The position numbers were made by a program, and so were the translations under genes. From Lycorma delicatula (lineage: Eukaryota > Arthropoda > Insecta > Hemiptera > Fulgoridae), in the NCBI RefSeq assembly GCF_047948215.1, contig NC_134465.1, forward strand, positions 46,407,946-46,471,945: DNA of 64,000 bases. The letters run 5' to 3'. The notes under the pieces are model-generated. The model had not been told where the DNA came from, ran no database searches, and saw only the letters and a program-made list of their open reading frames with translations. Below, one piece after another: positions 11,058 to 21,429 of the stretch (the first letter of the stretch is position 1; every line of letters begins with the position of its first letter).

Positions 11058-12414
11058 ACTGTGCACATTAATTGGAACAAAGTAAAAAAAAAAAAACACT
11101 CTTTTCCAAAAAACTATTATTTTATTCATTCTATGCACATATACACTGATAAACACATGTAATAGTATTAAGTATGTCCTCCTTTAGCAGAAATGACCTC
11201 TTGAAGACATTTTGACATCGACTCCTCTAGAACAGTGCACATATTCTTGACTTCATCATCATGGAACCAAACTTATGTAGTATTATCATGTGTTCCTCTG
11301 TTGTACAGTCCATCATACCTAAACGTCTTCTCATATTCCACAAGTTCTCAATGAGATTTATGTCTGGTGAATTTTCTGGTCGATCAAGCACATTAATTTG
11401 ATTTTCCAGCAAGAAAGTTTTGACCGATTTTGAATTATGACAAGGAGCTAAGTAATGTTGAAATGTCCCATTAAAAGTTTGCTTAAATGGAACAATTCTA
11501 CATCGTAATATTTCTATCTATTCATTCAATTGAATTCATTATACCTTGATCAGGAACTAAGATTCTAGTGCCATTTGTCGTGAAAAAACCCCAAAATATC
11601 CGTTTCAGAGGGTGTTTTATAGTTTGTTGGACATGATCAGGTCTAAAATGTTCAGTCACCTTGTATCATGATATTTACTTTGTAATCCTGCACAAATAAA
11701 TAAATTTTGTCACTAAAAATTACCTTCTTCCAGTCGTCAGCAATCCATGTTGTATATTTGGGGCTCATGTTAAACATTTTTTCTTCATTTTAGTAGTTAA
11801 AAATTGTTTTTTTGTTGGTCTTCTTGCCTTTCAATTAGCTTCTAGAAGCCTACAGTATACAGTTAAAACTACTAACATCAAAATCAGTGTCACCAATAAA
11901 TCTTTTTTAAGGTCTGAGCTTGTTTTCCTTGAATTAATTTTACTATTTCTTAATAGAATTTTATCAGTTCATAGGGTAGTTTTTCATTTGCACCCACATT
12001 TTCCTCTCCTTTATGGAAATGATGATCCAAATTCTTTGAATGTTGTAAGAATTCTTGATACACTTGATTTACCTACACTGACTGCAGAAGTGATATCTCT
12101 CACCGTCACAGATGTGTGATCTTTCAGAGCAATAATTTTTACATGCTTCCTCAGAGTAATATTCTTTTTTAAATGCACAAAAGCAACAAATTTCATACAG
12201 AGAGCAAAACTAACATCCACTTGCCACATTAAAAGGCTCACAACTGAAGCTAAGGTGATATTTTAAAACCAGTCAAACTGCATTCTTATTGTCATGGTTG
12301 AACAGTGACATCATCTCAAGGCAGATAAAACCGGTTTAAGGCAGTTTCAGATAAAACTGGCAATCGCATAACAATTTAGAGAAAAAAATTACTTATTCCA
12401 ATTAATTTTCACAG
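11058..12414 (-). mobile_element. Tc1-like element, degenerate
   Basis: The left end ACTGTGCACATTAATTGGAA and the reverse complement of the right end (CTGTGAAAATTAATTGGAAT) form about 28-bp TIRs. A TA sits at 12415-12416, and TA is close to the left end at 11055-11056. Length is about 1.35 kb. The transposase remnants inside have the DD34E arrangement of the Tc1 family. Confidence 0.88.
11227..12241 (-). pseudogene. Tc1-family transposase remnants
   Basis: From the N-terminus, 12241-12011 gives a helix-turn-helix with DHTSVTVRDITSAVSVGKSS and SRILTTFKEFGS. About 11690-11760 gives WIADDWKKVIFSDKIYLF with the first catalytic Asp. About 11415-11450 gives LAPCHNSKSVKTFLLENQ, where the expected second Asp is replaced by Tyr. 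11412-11227 gives the PENSPDINLIENLWN motif with the Glu. The spacing from the second site to the Glu is 34 residues, as in Tc1 elements. Several frameshifts and the lost Asp show it is dead. Confidence 0.87.
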
Positions 12415-13303
12415 TATTGTAGTAATGCAGCAAAAAACTGAAATAAGTCATAATAGTGGAGTGCTTCCCATCCAGCAATGGTATCACAGTTGAAGCTACT
12501 AATGTAAGGTTAAATATACATTTTAATTATTGAAATAAAAAATACAACTTGTATTACAGATAAATATAAAATTAAAAATTAAAATTTCATTTGATTTTGT
12601 CATGTTTATTGGTATTTCAACTTGAGTCATACCAGATGCAAGTTGAAATTAAATTTAGTTTCCGTCACTTGTATTGTTATTCCAAAACAAAATTTCATAA
12701 ACAAAATTAAAGAAAACTTAATTTTTAGAAACTTAATCTTTTGTATAACAATATGATCCTATTTTTATTTAATAAGGGAATTTTTTTCTAAATTTTATGA
12801 TCTGTAATAATAAAACAAGTTGCAAATGGAATGCAGGAAAAATTGCATCACAGTCACAAACTTGATTGTTATGGGATTATAACTATAAAACACATTCAAC
12901 ACTGAAAGGGTTAATGAAGTTATTGGTCTTTTAAATAATTTATTAAACTTTAAATAAATTAAAGTTTTTTTATTGTACAGCAATGGTATGAAATTTTACA
13001 AATCATATTTAATTTGTTATGTATATAATTTGTGAGGTTTTTGGTATTCAGTTAAACCTCTTATAACTGAAATAATGTACTTTGGAATCAATATGCTATT
13101 TCCATGCTGTGAACAATTTGAAAATTAGCAATTTTTTAAAAGCTTTTTTTTTATTTAACTTGCTTTAGGAATAATCAAATCTTGCAACTGCAATGTTTTG
13201 ATCTATCTTATGAAAATCAATGAAATTTGGTACACTTATGTAACTTTGATGACAATACAGCACTAAGGTGTCGGAATTTGATTTGATCCACCCCCACACG
13301 CTA

Positions 13304-13463
13304 GTTTTTATAATTTATTTAAAACTGTGCCACTCTTTTATTAGTAAAAGTAAAAATTTGTGCAATATTTAACTGATCTATGTATATTAAGTCGTCATGT
13401 CATTTTGATATCAAGTTAATTGATAATTCTTATAAAATTAAACTAAAAAAACTTCTAATTTCA
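13304..13463. repeat. 160-bp direct repeat, first copy
   Basis: It starts TTTTTATAATTTATTTAAAA and is repeated at 14038-14197 with about four visible substitutions. A nearby phrase about fitting GAAATTTGGTACAC also occurs twice (about 13227 and 13537), which suggests that a larger duplicated unit is eroding. No coding sense. Confidence 0.75.
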
Positions 13464-14037
13464 ATAACCCCTATACTAAATTCATGTATTTAGTTGAAAA
13501 TTTGCATTTCTCATGAACTATCGTATGAAAATGATTGAAATTTGGTACACGTATGTAACTTCAATATGTAAAAATAAATATTTTTACTTTTTAGTCTTAA
13601 TAAACAAACAAACTTGAACAAACAATAATATTCAGATATAAATATTATTAAGAATATTTTTTTTGGATGTAAAAAGTTTATTGTTCATTAAGACTAAAAT
13701 GTAAAAAATAAAAATAAAATACAAAAAAACAAAAATAAATTACAAAAATATTTTTGATTACATATAATAAATTATATTTTAAAAAAGCTTTTATTTAACT
13801 AATATTAACATTAATAAAAAAAAGGAAACAAATTATTGAAACCCTCCAAAAAGTAAAAAATAAGAATTAAATCAAATTGAGAATTTTAAACAAAAAATAT
13901 AATATATTAACAAATATAAAAATGCACTGAAAAGTAAAAAATTAATTATATAAATATCTAATAAATAACCAATAAATAAATGTAATAATTATTAAATTTT
14001 AAAATTAAAAGTAATGAAAATATTTAGTTAAATAAAA

Positions 14038-14197
14038 GTTTTTATAATTTATTTAAAACTGCGCCACGCTTTTATTAGTAAAAGTAAAAATTTGTGCAAT
14101 ATTTAACTGATCTATGTATATTAAGTCGTCATATCATTTTGATATCAAGTTAATTGATAATTCTTATAAAATTAAACTAAAAAAACTTTTAATTTCA
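14038..14197. repeat. 160-bp direct repeat, second copy
   Basis: It lies about 570 bp downstream of its partner in the same orientation. The ends are not TG...CA and no target duplication was seen, so these are not obvious LTRs. Confidence 0.75.
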
Positions 14198-14897
14198 CTC
14201 TTTTTTTATAGTTTCATCTCCTACACTAACTTTAGAATATATATTCTTTTTTTAAGCGATTCAACCGATGTTAACCTCTACAGATTTTTGAATAATGTAT
14301 TATTTTATTAAAAAATAATATATTTTATTCTTATGATCCACCTATTATATCACCAGCTAGAGAATTTATCGGGATATAAGAAATTAATAAAGTATAGTTA
14401 TGTATTTTATTTTTTATTCTTGTGGTTATTAAATGTTTTGAAAAAACAATAATTTCAGATATTTGAGGTTTTACAAATACTTGCTATTGTTTACATTTTT
14501 TAAACAATATTCACTTAAGTTAATAATAATAAAATTAGATAGATTATGTAAGTAATTTCATACTTCTTAATGTAGTTGTATTAAGGAAAAAACGGATTGT
14601 ATCGTATATACATATATATATATATATATTATGTACTGTAAAAATTATAATGTAATAATAATGTAAGTGCTTTATTAGCGTTGTTATAATGTTGTTATAA
14701 TATATATTTTTATTTTATATAATATTATCTCATTTGTATATAATTATATTAAGCAAGTTGTTCATATTTATTATAACCAACTTTAAAAAAAAAAAAACAG
14801 TACTGCTTACAATTGTATAATTATTATTGTATTATTGTTAAAATCTGACTCTGAAAAATAAACTGTATTAAAAATTATTGGTTTTATTATTATAATT

Positions 14898-15610
14898 TTT
14901 TTTTTTTATGTCCACATAGTATCACTTTAGTCAGTCCATTATCCAAGTCTCTTCAATGGGACTTGGGCCTTGTGGTCCTCCTAATACTTTTTCATACATT
15001 CTGATATTTGTGCCCTTTCTAGTGTTGAAATTGTTCATGTTGTGAGTATGAAACACATGTTTTTGTTCTTGATTTTATTTTATCTGTGGTGTGTTTTGGT
15101 GTAAGGCTAATTTCCTTCAGATGCTCTCTTATTTCTCTAATCCATCTGCATCCTCTCTTGGTGTTTCGGAGTCGAGATCATTTTGTACTAGCTGTTTCAA
15201 AAGCCTTTAATCTTGCATCCTCATGATAAGTCCAAAGAATCCTGCTCTCCTTTTATGTATGGTATCAGTGGTGGGTTCTAACTCTTTGTACATGAATTAG
15301 TTGGACACAATCCACCACTGCTCATCTTTCTGTTACTTTTTATTGATGCAGGTTCTTCTAATTCTTGTTTGGTTTTCTGGAGTCTGTCTGTCTTTGATTT
15401 TTGTTCAGCTGGAAGAGTGTTTCTGCCGCATAAGTGACTTCTGGTTTTGTAACTGTGTTGTAGTGTTGCACTTACGTAAAGGCATTTTTTATTGTAAGTG
15501 TACCAAGTTAATTTTTGAGCTTTAGCTAGTTTTTTCTTATTTGGATCGAGGGTTTTTCGTTTAGGTTGTTATTATCTCTCCAAGGTATTTATATTGGGTT
15601 ATTTTATTGC
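14898..15610 (-). pseudogene. LINE 3' remnant (family related to LINE-C)
   Basis: A T-run at 14898-14909 is the poly(A) tail of a minus-strand LINE. The minus-strand frames contain YKELEPTTDTIHKRRAGFFG followed by RMQD-RLLKQL, the conserved C-terminal block of an endonuclease/reverse transcriptase LINE common in insects, related to the elements at 26807-27930 and 38840-39480. Stops and frameshifts are frequent and the RT core is missing. The 74-residue plus-strand ORF at 15301-15525 is antisense to it. Confidence 0.72.
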
Positions 15611-15826
15611 CATTTATGCTTATTTCTTTTTTAATTTACTTATTATTTTTAAATTAATTGATTTATTGAATAAAAATATTTTTTAAGTTATTTATTTTTT
15701 TTTAGTAGGCAGGAAAACTTAAGAGGGAATGGAATGTAAGCAGAGAATTTTTCACATTCTTTGTTAAACAAAAAGAGTTAAATAAATTAATATGAGTGCG
15801 ACTTGAATTGAGAAGTATACTAGGGG

Positions 15827-16260
15827 TATTTGATAAGCCTGTGCAAAGTCAAGAGATGGTATACATTGTTTTGTAGCAAAAAGTCATTCTTAGTTTCCTA
15901 CATTAACATTAGGAGCATACACCAAGCTTTAGTTAGATAACAATCAAAATTTTGATGTTAGAATCAATTGAATCAATCAAGTATTGTGATTTTTTAAAAA
16001 TGAATAAAAATGAGTTTTCTGTTATAATCAAACATTATTTTCTGAAAGGTAAAACTGCATAGGAAATATTAATACTTATAAATCAAATTTATGGATAAGT
16101 ATTTAGATTTATTAGTTGGCTCCATCAATTAGTTTAAGTCTTCATAGTAGGTAGATGTTTTACCAAAATAACTTAGAAATCAGGGCCAAATTAAATACAT
16201 TTAACAACTTACCAACTCTTACTTTCACTTGAAAGTGATAATTTAAACAATTCAGAATGT
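15827..16260 (+). mobile_element. mariner relic MLE3a, 5' part only
   Basis: It starts with a TIR-like AGGGGTATTTGATAAGCCTG and, about 170 bp in, reads MNKNEFSVIIKHYFLKGKTA, the N-terminal helix-turn-helix of a mariner transposase, then decays. The first 120 bp match, inverted, the right end of the relic at 16383-17630, including the shared AGGAGCATACACCAAG. The catalytic part is missing. Confidence 0.7.
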
Positions 16261-16382
16261 ATAATTTTTTTTTACATTTAAACACATTTTTTAAAAACAA
16301 TTTTACTATTTAATTTTTGAGATTAATTTCATTTTAAATGTATTATTTTCATTTTTCTTAATTAATATTTAAATAGTCCTGC

Positions 16383-17630
16383 TGTGGGTGTTTGATAAAT
16401 CTATGTAAAGATAAATTTCAACAATCAACATTCTTTTGGGAAAAATATTTTCTATTTTTCAGCATTATCTCCTTTCATGTCAATAGACTTATCCAACGGT
16501 GTTTTTCTATCTCAACATAGTATGATTTATCCAAGTCTTCAAAATCAGTTGGTATTTCGGCAGTAGCTTCATAATTTTTTATAAATCTGTTTTCAGCCAG
16601 TCCCTTCTTTGTATTTGAAAGTAAATTATAAGTCAAAAGGTACTAAGCATAGTAAGTAGGGAGGATGCGGAAGAATTTTGTCGCAAGATTCGAACAATTT
16701 TATTACTGCAATTACAGAAGAGTAAGCTGGTATGTTGACTTAGTGAAAAAAGAACTATCTTTTTTGTCAGGTATGGTTGTTTTTTTTTGTTTATTTCCTC
16801 ATTTAGATGATTCAGCAAAAATTCATAATATTGACTAGTAATCTTTTTTTGGAGGTTTTACCATGAGTATTCCAAAAGACAATAACCAACATTACCTTTC
16901 CTGTTAATGTAACAGTTTTTGTCTTCTTTGGAATGAATTCCCCGACTGCAATCCCCTGTTTTGACTGTTCCTTTCTTTCAACTCTGTTGTATTGTATCCA
17001 AGTTTCAATTACTGCTATGAAATATTACAAAAATTCCTCTTTTATGTTGAAACAGCCCCAAATAATACTTAGAAAATGTTTACTATTTCCACTTTTTATA
17101 AATTGTGAGGAAACATCGCTGTGGATATTTTTGTATATATAAATATTTGTACAAAATATGTTGCACCCATTCATTTGAGATGTCTATACTGCGTTAGTAA
17201 TCTCACACACTTTCACTCTTCTATCCTCTATATTATTATGGATTTTTTTGCAATTTTAACCTCAAAGGGCTAAGAATATTCAGTGTCATTTACACTCACG
17301 ACAAAAATTACAAAACTACTTGTAAAACTGTTCTAATCTATAAAAGGAGCTAAATTGCTATAATATTTATCCAGTTTGGCTTTAGTTTTCTTTATCATTT
17401 TGTCTTTAAAAATGTAATGTTTGATTCACGCAAAATTTTTCTTTCATTCATTTTACATAAATCATAATACTTGGTCGACTCAAATGATTATAAATAACAA
17501 AATTATGAATGTATCCAACTCCAAACTTGGTGTATGCTCCTAGTAGAAATACAAAAAGCTAAGAATGACTTCAACAATGTTACTAGATCGCCATAGCTTT
17601 ACTTTGTATAAACGTATCAAACAGATTTAC
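16383..17630 (-). mobile_element. mariner relic MLE3b
   Basis: The left end GGTGTTTGATAAATCTATGT and the reverse complement of the right end (about CTGTTTGATACGTTTATACA) are decayed TIRs, giving the usual 1.25 kb. Minus-strand fragments include KKTKTVTLTGKVMLVIVFW near 16900, a VLF-like second-site region near 16750, LPHPPYLLCLVPFDL near 16660, and a C-terminal block near 16500. Many stops. It is the same family as MLE3a but in opposite orientation. Confidence 0.7.
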
Positions 17631-17639
17631 TTAATCGTG

Positions 17640-18380
17640 TTTAATTCTAAACAGGATTCTTAATCATTTTAAAACAAAAATCAAAGATAAGAGTACCGTC
17701 AACATTATCACCGAGGAAAAGGGTGTAGATAAATCTTTATTAGATCTTCTGAAAATATAGATTTAGATATTCTTAAAGTTAGTTACGATTGATTTCCATA
17801 ACTATTTCTATTTTCATGTAACCCATTGCTTCATATAATAGTAGAATATTAAAATTTAATTCTGATATTCAGTGTTATTCATTTTTAAATGACCTCAATA
17901 AAAGGAAGAGCTTGTCTATTCGACTTACTTCTTCAAATCTTAATCATCACCAAAATAAATAATTTTGATGATTCCTTTTTTATTTTTTAAAGGAAGTCTG
18001 TGGTGGTCTTGTAAGTCTATTCACATAACTTTATGAAATATTATTTAAATGAAAGATATGCATTATCTGTGTAGATGATTAAAAAATTTATTTTTGTTGT
18101 TGTTATAATTTAGTAACTGTTATTACGTAATATAAAAGCCTTCTGTTCTGATATTCAAAGTATTTTCATCAGAGTTAAAGAAAGAGTCAAAATAAAAACC
18201 ATGAGGAAAAGAAAAAACAAAACAGGCAGAAAATAAGCAAGATTTTAAATATTTTGAACAAATGTCTTTCATACATTGATGATGAATAAACACCACATTT
18301 GTTGATTGAATATGCTACCATGCACTTCCAACAACTAGGATTTTAAAACATTAACAAAGTTGCAAATTAAAAAAAAGAAT
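17640..18380. other. AT-rich spacer, nothing recognised
   Basis: No gene, RNA or repeat boundary recognised. Confidence 0.5.
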
Positions 18381-18395
18381 CATACAATACGGTCT

Positions 18396-18606
18396 TTTTT
18401 TTTTTTTAACCTTTTTTAAACATCCCCGGCCTCTGCCGTTAGGCTATGCGCAGGAATGTCAGGGTGTCGTGGCAGTCGACTGCCCCCCTGTCTTGCCAGT
18501 TATGGCTACCATCGGGGTCCTTTCAGCTTCATCGAGATGCAGTAGCCCCCCCTTCTGGGCGATCGCTACATCCCTCAGCTGAGAGGCTACCCTTCCCGTC
18601 CCTAAA
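18396..18606 (-). mobile_element. Short GC-rich retroposed fragment with poly(A) and 13-bp TSD
   Basis: A T-run at 18396-18408 (poly(A) on the minus strand) is followed by about 190 bp of GC-rich sequence unlike its surroundings. TACAATACGGTCT occurs at 18383-18395 and 18607-18619, a perfect 13-bp target duplication. This is the signature of a severely 5'-truncated LINE 3' end or a SINE. The 69-residue plus-strand ORF across it is not meaningful. Confidence 0.82.
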
Positions 18607-18718
18607 TACAATACGGTCTATTTCAATTTTGTCTAACTTATCTATCAAACTGTAAATAAATTATTTTTTATATAAAGTTTTATATAAGTTAACTTTTTTT
18701 AAGTTTTATATAAAATTA

Positions 18719-19060
18719 ACAAGAACAAAATGAAAGTAATGAAATGTAGTAGAAATAACAAAGATGGACTACTGAACGTAAAAATAAGAGGAGAAAAGAT
18801 TATGGAGGTAGAAGAATTTTGTTATTTGGGAAGTAGAATTACTAAAGATGGACGAAGCAGGAGCGATATAAAATGCCGAATAGCACAGGCGAAACGAGCC
18901 TTCAGTAAGAAATATAATTTGTTTACATCAAAAATTAATTTAAATGTCAGGAAAAGATTTTTGAAAGTGTATGTTTGGAGTGTCGCTTTATATGGAAGTG
19001 AAACTTGGACAATCGGAGAATCTAAGAAAAGATTAGAAGCTTTCGAAATGCGGTGCTAAA
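18719..19060 (+). pseudogene. LINE-A fragment a
   Basis: The 109-residue frame 18730-19059 reads KVMKCSRNNKDG, then KIMEVEEFCYLGSRITKDGR and LYGSETWTIG, all within the post-RT C-terminal region of LINE-A. It ends abruptly at AFEMRC without the usual LINE-A 3' end, so it is truncated on both sides. Confidence 0.85.
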
Positions 19061-19499
19061 GGTGCTAAAAAAAAAAAATATATATATATAAATTAATATT
19101 AATTAAATAAAAAGTAGATAAGAAATTTGTCTTAAAAATAAGAAAGTTTTCTTAAGACAGCATCAGTATTCTGTTATTTAGCAGGTCCTTACACAGCATT
19201 GGCTTTCCATTCTTTTCTATTTTCAGCTAACCTTTTTGTATGAACTTAACTTTTTTGTATCATTGAATCATTGAGCATTTTCTGTTCTTCATCTTCCTCT
19301 TCTTTTCTTACCATTCTCTGTATGCTCTAACACATTGATTCCCAAAGTGGTCCAGGTGGACCCCCAGGGGTCCACGGGAGACTCGACGGGGGTCTACGTT
19401 GGCGTGACAAAAAAATTGGGGGTTCACAATTCGTAAGCGGGGGTACACGAAAATTTTCTTGGAAAATTGAAATTTATGAAGCAAAATATTAGTCGGCGC

Positions 19500-19997
19500 G
19501 TATTTTCCCAGTTTTCAAACTTGTCACGGTAGAATGCCTTGATGAGGATATTCAGACATATGTTCAACATTTAATCGCCCTGCATGATGACTTCAAAATC
19601 AGATTTGAAGATATTCTGACGATGGAAATACCACCACGGATCATAAATCCATTTGATGTAACGGAAGTGGAGAATGTGATATTACAAGAGGAGCTACTCG
19701 AGCAAACACTAATGAGGAGCTGAAGGTGAAATTTAAAAGAGGGTATCAAACATTTGGCTGCAGGGAGAAATACCAGAAAAATATCCTGGACTGTGGGGAA
19801 TTGCGAGAAAGCTTTTGATAGCGTTTCCCTCGTCATATCTTGTCGAAAAAAGTTTTAGTGTCGTTACAAACCTTTTATCAAAAAAAAGGAGCAGATTCAA
19901 TATCACAGAACGGGGAGATTTACGCTTATTCCTAACAAAACCGAAACCAAATATTGATAATTTGCTGTCAATCCATCAAGTACATCCCTCCCATTAA
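19500..19997 (+). pseudogene. hAT transposase C-terminal remnant
   Basis: Plus-strand frames give DILTMEIPPRIINPFDVTEV (about 19606-19665), then after frame changes SYLVEKSFSVVTNLLSKKRS and RGDLRLFLTKPKPNIDNLLS in 19815-19997. This is the hAT dimerisation domain as found in ZBED5/SCAND3-like, Buster-clade transposases. The N-terminal BED finger and the first catalytic blocks are absent. There are at least two frame breaks and a stop near 19724. Confidence 0.88.
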
Positions 19998-20217
19998 AAT
20001 TGTAACTATTTTGTGATTGTCATTGTATAAGTTACATTACGTTATTAATGTTTAATTTTAATTATATTACGACAATTTTATTATATTACATTGCAATATG
20101 ATAACAATAATAATTAATAGCGTAACGATTACATATTTGAATAAATGCAACACAAAAAAATATACTATTTTTCTTTTGCTTTTTACCACTCTGAATGGGA
20201 AGTTTTCTAAATAAAAT

Positions 20218-20366
20218 AAGTGAGAATCGATTGCTTTCTTGTGCTGTGAGTAGATGTAAAAAATGTAAAGTTGGATGGAAGCATTTTTTTTGATCGGCCA
20301 ACTTTACTTTTTTGACATCCACTCACAGCACAGTCAATCAAAAATTAACCAATCAATTCTCACTTT
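20218..20366. repeat. Long imperfect hairpin in the hAT right arm
   Basis: GTGAGAATCGATTG plus TGTGCTGTGAGTAGATGT plus AAAGTTGG on the left pair with CCAACTTT, ACATCCACTCACAGCACA and CAATTCTCAC on the right. The arms are about 55 nt with small bulges around a short centre near 20285-20300. Confidence 0.75.
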
Positions 20367-20699
20367 TTTTCGGAAGCTGTTAGTTCGTGGAACTCAGTCG
20401 TAACGCAAATTTTCATTGTTAGATCTAATCTTCACATTTTCCGTCGACTGGAAATATGGTAGAAATGTAGCTGCAGGGGGTCCACCGGAACCAGCAAAAT
20501 TTTGAAAGTGGTCTATGAGAAAAATAAGTTTGGGAACCTCTGCTCTAACACAATCTTTAGCAAACAGACCTTCCATAACAGATTTCCACTCCAGTTTCTT
20601 TTTCTATCTCTCAAAGTATGCAGTACTAATCTACCCTGTCACACTGTATCACATAAATAATTAAAAAATATATATTAAATAAAAAAATTAAAAAAAATT

Positions 20700-20931
20700 A
20701 ATATAAATAGTTAAATGAAACAGAAGTATCGCGCGTAGAAAATCTTAAGATTAAGACGTTTTATTGTATCAAAACCGTCCCGTCATGCACTGCGACATTA
20801 AATGTCAGCTTTTGGAACTAGTGCATGCGCATTAGCCAGTCTGTTACATCGTACGCGCTAATGCTATACTATTCACGTTTAATGAGGAAAAATTTATTAA
20901 AATGGAATAAATAAAAATTTGAACAATTAAT
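20700..20931 (+). promoter_or_regulatory. Locally CpG-bearing segment upstream of an unassigned ORF
   Basis: Between very AT-rich flanks this segment contains several CpGs (TCGCGCGTAG, GTACGCGC, TGCATGCGCATT). It could be a promoter or the edge of an older repeat. No TATA or initiator could be fixed by eye. Confidence 0.2.
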
Positions 20932-21285
20932 TTGATAATAGTACGTGTCAGTTTCTTCACCCTTTTGCAACATAATTTCACAGCGGACGAATCCGACATC
21001 AGATCATATTACAGGTCTTTAAGCTTTTCATCCAGTAATATGTTAACCATTATTGTATATTTAAAAAAAACGAACAATAGTCCTACATTACCGTATAGGG
21101 GTTTAGTTTTTTTTTGTATATGTTATGAGATTGTGTTGTATGTGTTAGTATTGTACGGAGTGCTGAAAAGAAGTAATTCTTTGAATCAGGACCTGATGGA
21201 TTTTGCTTTTGATGTTCTTTCGATGAGTTGTTATTGTTCAGACTCAGTGCATGTTATTAAAAATTTATTGAAGAAGGACTTTTAA
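20932..21285 (+). CDS. Unassigned 117-residue ORF
   Basis: An open frame of 117 codons that I do not recognise. Its start is the track's first ATG and is unproved. The middle has a hydrophobic stretch (VFFCICYEIVLYVLVLYGVL, residues about 60-79), long enough to cross a membrane once. The C-terminal part is more polar, with several Cys and Ser, and ends in LLKKDF. It lies between a hAT element (ending 20542) and a LINE-A tail (from 21301), so it could be an unrecognised transposon fragment, a host exon or chance. It stands out mainly because it is longer than the random frames nearby and has non-repetitive composition. Confidence 0.25.
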   Translation: MIIVRVSFFTLLQHNFTADESDIRSYYRSLSFSSSNMLTIIVYLKKTNNSPTLPYRGLVFFCICYEIVLYVLVLYGVLKRSNSLNQDLMDFAFDVLSMSCYCSDSVHVIKNLLKKDF

Positions 21286-21300
21286 AGGTGTAAAAATATT

Positions 21301-21428
21301 TAAATATGTAAAATAAATTGTTAGGGATGTAGGATGTAGGGGATATACCGAAATGAAACGATTAGCACTAGATAGAGAATCTTGGAGAGCTGCATCAAAC
21401 CAGTCAAATGACTGAAGACAAAAAAAAT
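21301..21428 (+). pseudogene. LINE-A fragment b (3' tail only)
   Basis: About 120 bp matching the last codons of LINE-A, including the reading KRLALDRESWRAASNQSND, the TGA stop and the AAGACAAAAAAAA tail. It is a very short 5'-truncated insertion. No clear target duplication. Confidence 0.88.
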
Positions 21429-21429
21429 C

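Larger units (their letters stand above)
12416..14895. other. Extremely AT-rich spacer with a duplicated segment
   Basis: Apart from the direct repeats listed separately, this stretch is low complexity: A/T homopolymers, a (TA)n run at about 14602-14630 and no supported gene. Confidence 0.5.
19333..20542 (+). mobile_element. hAT transposon (Buster-like), internally deleted
   Basis: The ends CATTGATTCCCAAA and, reverse-complemented, CAGAGGTTCCCAAA are hAT-type TIRs. CTCTAACA occurs at 19325-19332 and 20543-20550, a perfect 8-bp target duplication as hAT elements make. Its nnnTAnnn form is the pattern described for the Buster clade. At 1.21 kb it lacks most of a full-length transposase gene but keeps the C-terminal dimerisation region. 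The right subterminal region holds a long imperfect hairpin. Confidence 0.92.

Noticed and set aside
13304..14197. LTR pair of a small retrotransposon
   Set aside because: No TG...CA ends, no target duplication, and the spacer has no coding or primer-site signal.
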